NCBI RefSeq assembly: GCF_004354985.1
Contig: NZ_SMSK01000004.1
Location: 1 to 64,000, forward strand
DNA from: Segetibacter sp. 3557_3
Lineage (GTDB): Bacteria; Bacteroidota; Bacteroidia; Chitinophagales; Chitinophagaceae
Direction of reading: 5' to 3'
DNA length: 64,000 bases
Shown: positions 1 to 9,100 of the stretch, piece by piece
How positions within the stretch are numbered: the first letter of the stretch is position 1
Layout: every line of letters starts with the position of its first letter
The notes under the pieces: model-generated
Told to the model about the DNA's origin: nothing
The model's database searches: none
Seen by the model: the letters and a program-made list of their open reading frames with translations, nothing else
Translations under genes and position numbers: made by a program

Positions 1-70
1 TATACATTCGAGAATTACTTAACTCCAGTTCATAACCGCTCTTTGCTTACTGATCATCCACTTTTACAAA

Positions 71-119
71 GGGGGTCAACATCACCGGAATAGGGGGGTC
101 AATATCAGCGGAATTTACA
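71..119. mobile_element. IS21-like terminal repeats (end of an insertion sequence)
   Basis: Two near-identical tandem units lie at 71-90 (GGGGGTCAACATCACCGGAA) and 93-113 (GGGGGGTCAATATCAGCGGAA). Spaced multiple repeats starting with GGGGTCAA are typical of IS21-family ends, and the sequence stops matching near a TTTACA at 114-119. The kinase frame becomes open exactly where these repeats end, so this is read as an IS end that cut the kinase. The transposase genes would lie to the left, outside the window. Confidence 0.5.
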
Positions 120-453
120 CGTAATTCCTGATATGACCATCAACGGTGAAAAAAGAAGGCAAATTTACCTTGCAGTAAAAGAAGCTCTCCATAACACAAT
201 AAAACATGCAGACTGTACTACTGTCATTGTCTCTTTTGCTATAGCGAAACTTGAATTACTTATTAGTATTCAGGATGATGGAAAAGGGTTGTGTTATACA
301 GGTGAGAGATCCGGAGATGGGATCGGCAATATGAAAATGAGGATGAAAAAGATCGGTGGATCCTTCGACGCTGCTTGCCGGGAAGGAACAGTCATTAGAT
401 TAATAATTCCTTTACATGAAAAACATGAAAACAGTAGCAATAGTAGAAGATAG
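118..453 (+). pseudogene. Sensor histidine kinase, C-terminal ATPase fragment
   Basis: Only the HATPase_c part of a NarL-type (HisKA_3) sensor kinase remains. The N box (EALHNTIKHA), the G1 box (DDGKG) and the G2 stretch (GDGIGNMKMRMKKIGG) that bind ATP are visible, but the dimerisation helix with the phosphorylated histidine and any sensor domain are missing. The reading frame stays open upstream of the ATG at 133 to about position 118 (VIPDMTINGEKRR), so the ATG is not the original start and the gene is cut at the IS-like end. It overlaps the response regulator by 38 nt, the usual arrangement of a kinase-regulator pair. An ATPase domain alone could not signal, so the pair is probably uncoupled unless another kinase drives the regulator. 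Confidence 0.75.
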
Positions 454-1039
454 CCGGGAGTATCAAAACGCTCTACTGTCACTGATAGAAAATGCAGAAG
501 GGTTTGTTGTTGCTGATGTATACGATAATGCTGAAGATGCTATGAATATGCTGAATAATCCGGCTGATATTGCAATTGTTGATATTCAACTTCCGGGAAT
601 TAGCGGGATTGAATTAATCAAACGCTTAACGGAAAAAAGTGTCAGTACGAGCTTCTTAGTGTGCAGCATAAACGATGATGACGAAAGTGTTTTCGACGCC
701 CTTAAAAACGGCGCCTCTGGTTATATCTTAAAAGAGAGTAGCAGCGATCAGATCGTTAATGCTTTGAATGATGTCTTTCACGGAGGTGCGCCGATGAGCC
801 CTTATATAGCAAAACGTGTTATTAAATCATTTCAAAACAAACAAGAACGGCAAAGAGATGTACTAACTGATAGAGAAACCGAAGTGTTGAAGCTATTATC
901 AACAGGATTGCAGTATAAAGAAATTGGCAATGAGCTTAATGTCAGCTACGAGACGGTTAAAAAGCATCTCAAACATATCTACGAAAAACTGCATGTACAA
1001 AATAAAGTTGAAGCGATCAATAAGTTTCGTGCCCGATAA
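416..1039 (+). CDS. LuxR/NarL-family response regulator
   Basis: A full-length 207-residue two-component response regulator. The receiver domain spans about residues 5-122: acidic pair E11/D12, phospho-acceptor D56 in ADIAIVDIQLPG, and the conserved lysine in SGYILKES. The C-terminal LuxR helix-turn-helix (about 143-205) begins LTDRETEVLKLL and contains NVSYETVKKHLKHIY, the DNA-recognition region. An alternative ATG two codons inside (422) gives MKTVAIVEDS and is equally plausible. It overlaps the truncated kinase and is followed by a hairpin terminator. The partner kinase has lost its phosphotransfer part, so phosphorylation must come from another kinase or a small phosphodonor. Target genes are unknown. 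Confidence 0.9.
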   Translation: MKNMKTVAIVEDSREYQNALLSLIENAEGFVVADVYDNAEDAMNMLNNPADIAIVDIQLPGISGIELIKRLTEKSVSTSFLVCSINDDDESVFDALKNGASGYILKESSSDQIVNALNDVFHGGAPMSPYIAKRVIKSFQNKQERQRDVLTDRETEVLKLLSTGLQYKEIGNELNVSYETVKKHLKHIYEKLHVQNKVEAINKFRAR

Positions 1040-1081
1040 GTGGCTGATTGATCGCAATTCACCTTCATTGTTGAAATCACA

Positions 1082-1110
1082 AATCCCCCGAATGGGGGAT
1101 TGTTTGTTTT
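1082..1110 (+). terminator. Rho-independent terminator after the response regulator
   Basis: Perfect 8-bp stem AATCCCCC (1082-1089) / GGGGGATT (1094-1101) with a four-base loop, followed by the T-rich TGTTTGTTTT. It lies about 40 bp after the stop codon. Confidence 0.75.
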
Positions 1111-1173
1111 ATTTCCTTCGATCATATTTGTATATTATCCAACTTTAAAACTACTGTTCTGGAAACCAGGGGA

Positions 1174-1925
1174 TTAGAAAAGCCTACTCATTTGCTGACT
1201 GAACGTGAACAAGAGGTACTAAAAAGTGGTAGCAAAGGCCAATGTGATTAGCCGACTCTCAAGAAGTCGGGTTTAGATTTGAGCAAATAAAATCCCAATA
1301 AGCACCTATGATGTAGTATGTCAACTCCACTCCTGGTTCGCCGATGCGTTGCCTAAACGCTATAAGCTCTGTTGGCACCCAAGAGATATTTGGCTGAAAA
1401 TGCTGCTCTCCACTGAAGTATTGAAAATAGATGTTTTCAGCCCATTGTTCAACAAGGTTTCCATCGCTTAGATTCTGCAGGTACTTCAAGGTCAACAAAG
1501 AAACCAACAAGCGGATTGGCTTGGAAGGTTTGCCCCATTTTATCGCTGTAATGCCTCCTGAGACTGGTGTCAAACAATCTCCAGTTTATCTTATTTGCCA
1601 GGAAGTATAATGGCTGTTTCTGATCTACCTGGTCAACCAGGCCGTGAAACAACCGAGTTGCGGAGTTCGCTTTTGCGTAGAAAGCATACAGTAAAATGCA
1701 GGCCCTTTTGAGGGTTTTTCAATTCTCCGTGTAACTTTTAAGGAATAGAACTCTGAAAATGCCCGTCATTATTAGTTTACGGACTTCCGAGGGTCGACTA
1801 AATAGAGACATAGCACCGCGTTTGAAATCAGCTACGAAGCCGTGAAAAAGGATTTAAAAAATATTTACGCGAAACTGAAAGTCCACAACAAAATTGAAGC
1901 ATTGAATAAGATCAAAATAATTTAG
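1174..1925 (+). pseudogene. Second LuxR-type regulator, interrupted by IS debris
   Basis: Two pieces of the DNA-binding domain of a LuxR-family regulator flank an inserted segment. The left piece (about 1174-1233) reads HLLTEREQEVLKSGS. The right piece (about 1812-1925) reads FEISYEAVKKDLKNIYAKL and ends IKII before TAG. Both match the intact neighbour (LTDRETEVLKLL and NVSYETVKKHLKHIYEKL), so this was probably a tandem paralogue. An IS5-like transposase fragment lies between the halves. No receiver domain is visible, so only the last part of the gene survives. Confidence 0.6.
1257..1655 (-). mobile_element. IS5-family transposase, N-terminal fragment with frameshift
   Basis: On the minus strand two overlapping frames together give the N-terminal domain of an IS5-type transposase (DUF772 family). 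The first reads YFLANKINWRLFDTSLRRHY, then after a frameshift KPIRLLVSLLTLKYLQNLSD, EQWAENIYFQYFSG and AFRQRIGEPGVE. These are the conserved N-terminal blocks. The DDE catalytic core is absent, because the frame ends soon after FICSNLNPTS. It is a dead remnant sitting in a former LuxR gene. Terminal inverted repeats were not identified. Confidence 0.7.
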
Positions 1926-2284
1926 TAATACCCCGAAATGGGTATTGATAGGTAAGATGGATAGTTAAATATTTGAAGTCATATGTAGCAATATCCTTTC
2001 TCTTTCAACCCCTAAAATCCCTCTTGCGCAAATTATCGTTGGCCTTCAACCAACACCCTTAACTCTTCAAAACAATTTGTATGAAAAATGCTTCAATTGC
2101 TTGTCTGAGTTCGGCTAAGTGCTCCTCTAACGGGAATGCCCGCATAAAGGAAGAGCTGTTAAGGGTTCATTTTTATTTAACTCCCAATGTACGTCCTTAT
2201 CGACGTAGACAAACTTCAAGCGTAGAAGGTCAACTTAAATATTTCTTTCAACCGTTTGATATTTAACCATTTAAATCCTAAATC
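1926..2284. other. Gene-free stretch with a weak hairpin
   Basis: AATACCC (1927-1933) and GGGTATT (1940-1946) pair directly after the broken regulator, resembling the terminator of the intact paralogue but without a T-run. The rest, up to the start of the large secreted protein, shows no credible gene. The short frame 2081-2266 is not convincing. Confidence 0.4.
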
Positions 2285-5167
2285 ATGAATCATCAGCACT
2301 CGCTAAACTCTTCGTTTGAAGGTAGTTCAAATGAAGCAATTGGCTTATTTCCCAGAGTATTCATTTCTAGACTTCTTTTATTTGCTTCTCACTTCCGCTC
2401 TGGAAGTATTTCATGGACAAACACGGGTGGCAATTATACAGGAAAAAGGAAAGTACACTTCTCGCGCTATGTTACTTTTATTTTATGTACCTTTTTATCA
2501 CTCCTGCAATCAAAATATGTATTTGCTCAAACCCAGGAAGAACTCGTTGCCAGGCAGGCAAATAGCGTTGATAAAGGTGCTACCAGCAGCTCGGCTATTA
2601 GTTCCAACCTTTCACCGTGTCCACTTTCCTTAACTCCTGCCAACGCATCTACCAATTCTTTAAGCCAGATTATTCAATCCTTAGCTGGTGTGGGAGTCAC
2701 CATATCCAATATACAGACTACCCTACCTGCTAGCTCAGACATATATGGTTCCTTTTCATGTGGTTCCACCGTATTGGGAATAGATAGAGGATTGGTACTA
2801 ACTACAGGGGGTCTATCAAATGCAAAAGGGCCAAACACTACAACAAACGCTGGCAGGAATAATGGCCGGCCCGGCGATGCTGATTTGAATGCTCTCATCA
2901 CAACATCGGGCCATGATGCAAGTTGGGTATCGTTCGATATAGTACCCAATACCAATACGCTAACGTTTAGATATGTATTTTCATCAGAAGAGTATAACGA
3001 TTATGTCAATTCATCTTTTAATGATGTTTTTGGCTTTTTTATCAGCGGCCCTGGTATTGTTGGTAAGAAGAATTTAGCTGTGTTGCCTTCAAGCACTATT
3101 CCGGTTGCCATAAATAATGTAAATAAGGGAAGAGCGCCTAGTACACCCGCATCCAATCCGCAATATTTCATAAATAACGATAATAGAACTTTGCCACTTA
3201 TAGTACAACCTCCGAACCCTGTAATTTATCAAAATCTGGAGTATGATGGTTTGACTGTTGTATTAACAGCTACTGTAACGGTTACTCCTGGTGCTACTTA
3301 CTCTCTAAAATTCGCCATACAGGATGCTGGGGATCCCGTATATGACTCGGGTGTTTTCATTGAAGGAGGTAGCATACAAAGCTGTACGTTAGACATAAGT
3401 GCCATACCAATGCCTGCAAGCTGCGCAGGTAATGATGGTGCTATTGATTTAACGATCAGCGGCGGAACAGCACCCTATAAAGTTGAGTGGTCAAATGGAG
3501 AAACAACAGATGATATCAAGGGGTTATCAGCAGGTTTTTACACAGTAAAAGTAACGGATGATCTAGGTTGCGTCAAAAGTTTAGAAAATGTGGAAGTAAA
3601 AGGTAGTGTAGATAATGCTCCACCGACTATTACAGCACCGGCAGACATTACTGTAGGCAACGATGCAGGCGTTTGTAGCGCAACCATAGCAAGTTTAGGC
3701 ACACCTAAAGCTGCTGATGACTGCGGATTGCAATCAGTAACCAATGACTACCCATCCACTTCTTTCCCGGTAGGTACTACAACGGTAACATGGACAGCAA
3801 CGGATAAAACGGGTAAAACAGCAAGTGCTATACAGTTGGTAATAGTGAAGGATATTGAGGACCCGGTAATCACATGTCCATTTAAAGGAAATATTAATAG
3901 GGATAACGACGGCGGCGTATGCACATGGACTTCTTTGAACAATGACTTGGATGCAAAAGCAAAAGACAATTGCTCCTATAAACCAATGACCTATTCACTT
4001 GCCGGAGCTACAAGCGGAGCGGGTAATACCCTGAATGGTGTTACATTTAATCAAGGAACAACTACTGTAACATGGAAAGCACAAGATCTGGCTGGACATA
4101 GTGTGAGTTGCAGCTTTGATGTTACAGTTATAAATACTGCACCTGTCTTTAATTCCATTACTGGGCCTACTTCTCCTGTTGCTGTTGGTACACCTATTAC
4201 TATAAACGTTGATTATACCGACAACAATGTAACTAGTGCCGTAGTCAAATGGGAGATTGGTACTGACTATATTGCAACGAACCCACCCAAACAATTTAGT
4301 GCTACCAATACGTACAATACACCTGGCGTTTATACGGTGACAGTATACTTGACAGATTGCGGTGGAACAGTAAGTAAACCATACGAACAATACGTGGTAG
4401 TCTATGATCCTAATGGAGGCTTTGTAACAGGTGGTGGATGCTTCATTTCACCAGCAGGAGCCTATAAAGACAAACCAACATCGACAGGCAAAGCAACCTT
4501 CGGCTTTGTATCAAAGTACCAGAAGGGCGCATCAGTACCCTCAGGTCATACAGAGTTCCAGTACCATGTTGAAGGTATGAATTTTAATAGCACTAGTTAT
4601 GACTGGTTAGTCATCTCCGGTCCAAAAGCACAATATAAAGGCAAAGGAAAAATCAATGGCGTTCCAGGTTATGGCTTCTTGCTAACGGCAAATGATGGTC
4701 AGGTTAATGGTGGCGGCGGTATAGATAAGATTCGCATTAAAATTTGGGACTTAGCTAGTAGTAATATTGTATATGACAATCAAGATGGTGCAGATACCGA
4801 TCCGGCAACAACAGCCTTAACATGTGGATCCATCGTAATTCATGCCAACGACAACAAAAACTCAAGTATTTCGCAAAGTGTAAGAGAGCCGGCTCAACTA
4901 CAAGCAGAATATACTGGTAAGCTGAAAGTAGCGGTCATGCCAAATCCAAGCAGCACCTCCTTCAGGTTGGTGATGCAGAGTGGAGATAGTAAGCCACTGA
5001 ATATAAGAGTGCTGGATATTATGGGCAGAGTTGTGGAAATGAAACGGAACATAGCTCCTAATGGCACTTTAACAATTGGTGAGGGTTTCGGACCAGGAAC
5101 ATACCTTGTTGAGCTACAGCAAGGAGTAAATAAAGTAACAATGAACCTGCTGAAAGCATCTAAATAA
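2285..5167 (+). CDS. T9SS-exported protein: anchor-L, SprB-like, HYR, PKD domains
   Basis: A 960-residue modular surface or secreted protein. A hydrophobic signal segment (VTFILCTFLSLLQS, ending FAQ) lies unusually far in, around residues 62-83, after a 60-residue N-terminal extension; no better in-frame ATG is evident. Domains in order: choice-of-anchor L about 130-365 (FRYVFSSEEYNDYV, NDVFGFFISGPG); a SprB-like module about 370-435 (CAGNDGAIDLTISGGTAPY); two HYR modules about 440-620 (TITAPADITV, FPVGTTTVTWTATD); a PKD-like module about 625-712; a beta-rich module about 715-855 starting FVTGGGCFISPAGAY, often seen after PKD domains; and a T9SS type A sorting domain about 880-960 (VMPNPSSTSF, GPGTYLVEL). 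Such proteins are cleaved at the C-terminal domain and attached to or released from the outer membrane. An adhesive role is likely, the ligand unknown. Confidence 0.85.
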   Translation: MNHQHSLNSSFEGSSNEAIGLFPRVFISRLLLFASHFRSGSISWTNTGGNYTGKRKVHFSRYVTFILCTFLSLLQSKYVFAQTQEELVARQANSVDKGATSSSAISSNLSPCPLSLTPANASTNSLSQIIQSLAGVGVTISNIQTTLPASSDIYGSFSCGSTVLGIDRGLVLTTGGLSNAKGPNTTTNAGRNNGRPGDADLNALITTSGHDASWVSFDIVPNTNTLTFRYVFSSEEYNDYVNSSFNDVFGFFISGPGIVGKKNLAVLPSSTIPVAINNVNKGRAPSTPASNPQYFINNDNRTLPLIVQPPNPVIYQNLEYDGLTVVLTATVTVTPGATYSLKFAIQDAGDPVYDSGVFIEGGSIQSCTLDISAIPMPASCAGNDGAIDLTISGGTAPYKVEWSNGETTDDIKGLSAGFYTVKVTDDLGCVKSLENVEVKGSVDNAPPTITAPADITVGNDAGVCSATIASLGTPKAADDCGLQSVTNDYPSTSFPVGTTTVTWTATDKTGKTASAIQLVIVKDIEDPVITCPFKGNINRDNDGGVCTWTSLNNDLDAKAKDNCSYKPMTYSLAGATSGAGNTLNGVTFNQGTTTVTWKAQDLAGHSVSCSFDVTVINTAPVFNSITGPTSPVAVGTPITINVDYTDNNVTSAVVKWEIGTDYIATNPPKQFSATNTYNTPGVYTVTVYLTDCGGTVSKPYEQYVVVYDPNGGFVTGGGCFISPAGAYKDKPTSTGKATFGFVSKYQKGASVPSGHTEFQYHVEGMNFNSTSYDWLVISGPKAQYKGKGKINGVPGYGFLLTANDGQVNGGGGIDKIRIKIWDLASSNIVYDNQDGADTDPATTALTCGSIVIHANDNKNSSISQSVREPAQLQAEYTGKLKVAVMPNPSSTSFRLVMQSGDSKPLNIRVLDIMGRVVEMKRNIAPNGTLTIGEGFGPGTYLVELQQGVNKVTMNLLKASK

Positions 5168-5188
5168 GCTTCACTAATTATTTAAGTC

Positions 5189-5219
5189 TAAGGGTGGCAC
5201 TCAGTAGTGCCACCTTTTC
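5189..5219 (+). terminator. Rho-independent terminator
   Basis: Perfect 9-bp stem GGTGGCACT (5193-5201) / AGTGCCACC (5206-5214), loop CAGT, flanked by AAG and CTTTTCT, directly downstream of the large secreted protein. Confidence 0.85.
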
Positions 5220-5438
5220 TACTTTCATGTCTTTTTATTCATTATACAATTACATATATGTGCAAGCTAACAAACAACTTTTGTCCCCTCTTTTAAGCTA
5301 AAGGTTAAATGGTTCAATCGCGGGTTTCAGAATAAATGATTTATAGAAAATAATTAATGTAAGTTTTTCCAATGCGCTGCACTAATCTGCAGAGCTATAA
5401 CGGGAATGATCCCAAGCTATGGAAACCGTCGATAAAAA

Positions 5439-5645
5439 CTCAGGTTTAAACTATTTGAGTTAATTGATGAAGCTGTGAAGTGTTATAAGCTTAATTCAAA
5501 GATCTATACAAATTCATGGAACACCTATGACAGCCTGAATGAGGATTATAGATTGGCTGCACCTTTTAATTCGCCCGAAATACAACTATTGCAAAAAGTT
5601 GACTACCTGACTTACAATTCAGACAACCTCAGTATAGTAATTTAA
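5439..5645 (+). pseudogene. Possible gene remnant without a start codon
   Basis: An open frame of 68 codons reads with normal-looking protein composition (FELIDEAVKCYKLNSK, SWNTYDSLNEDYRLAAPF) and ends at TAA 5643-5645. It has no ATG and follows an in-frame stop at 5433-5435. The family is not recognised. It may be the tail of a lost gene in the 517-base gap between the terminator and the next lipoprotein. Confidence 0.3.
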
Positions 5646-5684
5646 TTAGTCAATCGTAAATAGTTATAATACTTTGATACAAAT

Positions 5685-6146
5685 ATGAAACATTGCTTTA
5701 GACTATTTAGATCATGGATATTTCTTTTTTTGCTGCTCTTAATAGGGTGCTCTAATTATAAAAACTTAACATTAAGAAATATTAATGTACCATCATTATC
5801 AGGTGAGTGGAGGGTAGCTGCTCAGTTAGTTTTACCGCTTACCATAAAACCTAAATGTAAACCTATCGAGAAGGGAACAACCTTTAAATTCATCCAAGAT
5901 AGATTTGAAGTTTATCTTGATACCGCATGGATCCCTTGTGATGTTTTCCATTTTAAATCTACAAAAAACACAATAAGCTTTATTAAAGAGGATATGGTCT
6001 GGTTATGTTTCTATGAATTAACTGGAAGCATCTTAAAATTAAAATCTACTGATTTTTTTATTGTTAATAATCCAGATACATCTGCAACAATGCAGGAAGT
6101 TGTGGTAACACTAATGAAAAAACAATCAAAAAACTCATTTAAATGA
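5685..6146 (+). CDS. Small lipoprotein, translationally coupled to the metzincin
   Basis: A 153-residue protein with a lipoprotein signal: positively charged start, hydrophobic run FLFLLLLIG and lipobox LIGC with the lipidated cysteine near residue 22. The mature part (GEWRVAAQLVLPLT, KFIQDRFEVYLDTAW) looks like a small beta-rich domain, and no family is recognised. Its TGA overlaps the ATG of the downstream protease (ATGA at 6143-6146), so the two are almost certainly co-translated. It could be a membrane-anchored partner or inhibitor of the exported protease; that is inference from gene order only. Confidence 0.8.
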   Translation: MKHCFRLFRSWIFLFLLLLIGCSNYKNLTLRNINVPSLSGEWRVAAQLVLPLTIKPKCKPIEKGTTFKFIQDRFEVYLDTAWIPCDVFHFKSTKNTISFIKEDMVWLCFYELTGSILKLKSTDFFIVNNPDTSATMQEVVVTLMKKQSKNSFK

Positions 6147-9100
6147 AAAAAGCTTATCATCTGTTGTTACATATGGTATTGTTTGGAGGGCTTATTGCAC
6201 CTTCCTACGCTCAGGGCCCTATCTACATTGGAAAGATAGATGATGTTGCTGCAACTTATAAAAAGAAGGCCCAAGCCGCAGCAAACAATACGGCGGATAT
6301 AGAGGCACAGTTAAGTCATTCATTACCAGGAATACTCTTGAAACTTAAGCTAAACTCAAGTAAACAGGAAGGGAATGGCAATCTTTTTTTTGGTGAGGTA
6401 TACAATAGTCCATACAGTAGCTTTTACCTAAAGATAGTGGGGCAGCAAGCTTCGGGTTCAATTTTTATGAGGGAACGGAAAAAGTTTTATCGATATTCTT
6501 CGAGTCCTGACAGTTTGGTATACTTGACTGAAGAAGATATTGATAAAGTGTTATGTGTAGGCTTTCAAGAGCAGAACACAATTTCAAGCTTTACAAGCCA
6601 AACGAATACTACAGCTACAACTATTCCTGTCCTGGAGAGTTTGCCAGGTGCTTCTGCTGTGGTTTACCTCGACTTTGATGGTCAGACAGTAACAGGTACC
6701 CAGTGGAATTCAACCTTCAACAGCGGAAATCCCATTGTAGCTGATCCAGCTAACATTTCTGGAAGTAATATGGTTGAGATATGGAAGTTAATAAGTGAAG
6801 ACTACAAGCCCTTTGCTCTAAATGTTACGACCAGCGAAGCCGTTTTTAACAGTGCTCCAATAGATCGTCGGATGAGAGTCATTTTTACCCCAACCAACTA
6901 TTGGTATCCTAATGCCGGTGGTGTAGCTTACATTGGCTCCTTTGCTTGGGGGAGCACCTCAAACGGTGAGCATCCTTGTTGGGTCTTTGACACTGATATT
7001 AAAGGTGCAGGTGATGGCGGTTCACATGAGGTGGGACATACGTTACATTTGGTACACGATGGACGAACCTCTCCCTATGAAGAATATTTTCAAGGCCAAG
7101 GCTCCTGGGCGCCGATCATGGGCATAGGTTATTACAAGCCCGTTGTGCAATGGAGCAAAGGCGAATACCAATACGCAAATAACTTAGAGGATGATTTGTT
7201 TAAAATCACAAACATGAATGGTTTCGGCTACCGCCCCGATGACCATGGAGATGAAATTGCCACAGCAACCCCGCTAGTTGTAGATGCTAATGGCAATGTG
7301 TCGGCCGATATCAATAAAGGTATTATTTCAACTCAAACTGATATAGATATTTTCTACTTTACCACTAATGGCGGCACAATAGCTCTTGCCGTTAATCCGA
7401 ATTCAGATTATCCTAATCTGGATATTGGGCTTACTCTTCGTAATGAGTCTAATGCCATAGTCGCAATATCTGATCAGTCTAATCAAGCAGCGTCTTTAAA
7501 CGCAAAACTCGCAGCTGGGACTTATTACTTGGCTGTTAATGGAGTTAAAGGAGATTTAGGAGCAGATTCTGATTTTGCTTCTCTTGGTGCTTATTCTATA
7601 TCTACTATACCTTACTGTGTGCCTGTGTATACCACGGGTTGCTCTGCTGATGATTTCATCAATAGTTTCACCTTTAATGCTCTTGTTAACGATAACTCAG
7701 GCTGCAACAATGGTACTGCAAAGGGATACACGAATTATGCACCTGCCGGCACATTTACTACTTCTGTTAACAGAGGCGAAAGCTATAGTATTAGTATGCA
7801 ATCCGGCTCAAGTTATCCACAAGGTTTTGGTGTATGGATAGACTATAATGGTGACAAGGATTTTGACGATGCTGGTGAATTTGTGTATGCATCACCTTCC
7901 GTTGCAAAGAGTATTTTTACAACTACTATCACCATTCCTCCTACAGCAACCCTCGGTGCAACACGATTGCGTGTTAGATGTAAATACAATAGCACAATTA
8001 CCAGCGCTGAACCCTGCACTTTGATGAGTTGGGGAGAAGCAGAAGATTACACCATTACAATAGGTGCTAATCAACCACCAACCGTGAGCATCACCTCACC
8101 CGCTAGTGGAGCTACGTTCACTGCTCCGACTACCATCAGCATTACTGTCACGGCTGTTGATCAAGGTGGTTCAATAGCAAAAGTGGAGTTCTTCCAAGGC
8201 ACGACTAAGCTGGGTGAAGACCTCACGGCTCCTTATGAGTACAGCTGGATTGGAGCGGCTGCCGGAAGCTATACTCTTACAGCAAAGGCTACGGATAATC
8301 TTGGCAGCGCCACTACTTCAGCTCCGGTCTCAGTTATGGTCAGCAACAATAGCGCTCCAACCGTTTCTATCACCTCACCGCCTAATGGAACTACGTTCAC
8401 TGCTCCGACTACCATCAGCATTACTGCCGCCGCTGCTGATCAAGATGGTTCCATAGCTAAAGTCGAGTTCTTCCAGGGCACCACTAAGCTGGGTGAAGAC
8501 TTGACGGCTCCTTATGAATATAGCTGGAGTGGAGTGGCTGCTGGAAACTATTCTATTACGGCCAAGGCTTCGGACAATGCAGGTCTTAGCACTACCTCGG
8601 CTGCTGTTTTAATTATGGTCAATTACTGTGTGCCTGCATATACCAGCGGTTGCTCTGCTGATGATTTCATCAATACTTTCAGCTTTAACACTCTCGCTAA
8701 TAACTCAGGTTGCAGCAATGGTACTGCAAAGGGATACACCAATTATGCACCTGCGGGCACATTTACTACTTCCGTTAACAGAGGCCAAAGCTATAGCATG
8801 AGTATGCAGTCAGGGAAAAAACGTTCACAAGGTTTTGGTGTATGGATAGACTATAATGGTGACAAGGATTTTGACGATGCTGGTGAATTTGTGTATGCAT
8901 CACCTATTGTTGCAAAAAGTCTTTTTACAACTACTATCACTATTCCTGCTACGGCAACCCTAGGTGCAACACGATTGCGCGTAAGATGTAAGTACAATAG
9001 CACAATTACCAGCGCTGAACCTTGCACTTCCATGAGTTGGGGAGAAGCAGAAGATTATACCATTGCAATAAGTAGCACAAGCGCTTCTGCTCCAACCGTG

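Noticed and set aside
2081-2266. 61-codon plus-strand frame
   Set aside because: Composition is not protein-like (many Ser/Arg/Cys, no recognisable motif) and no start signal; treated as chance.
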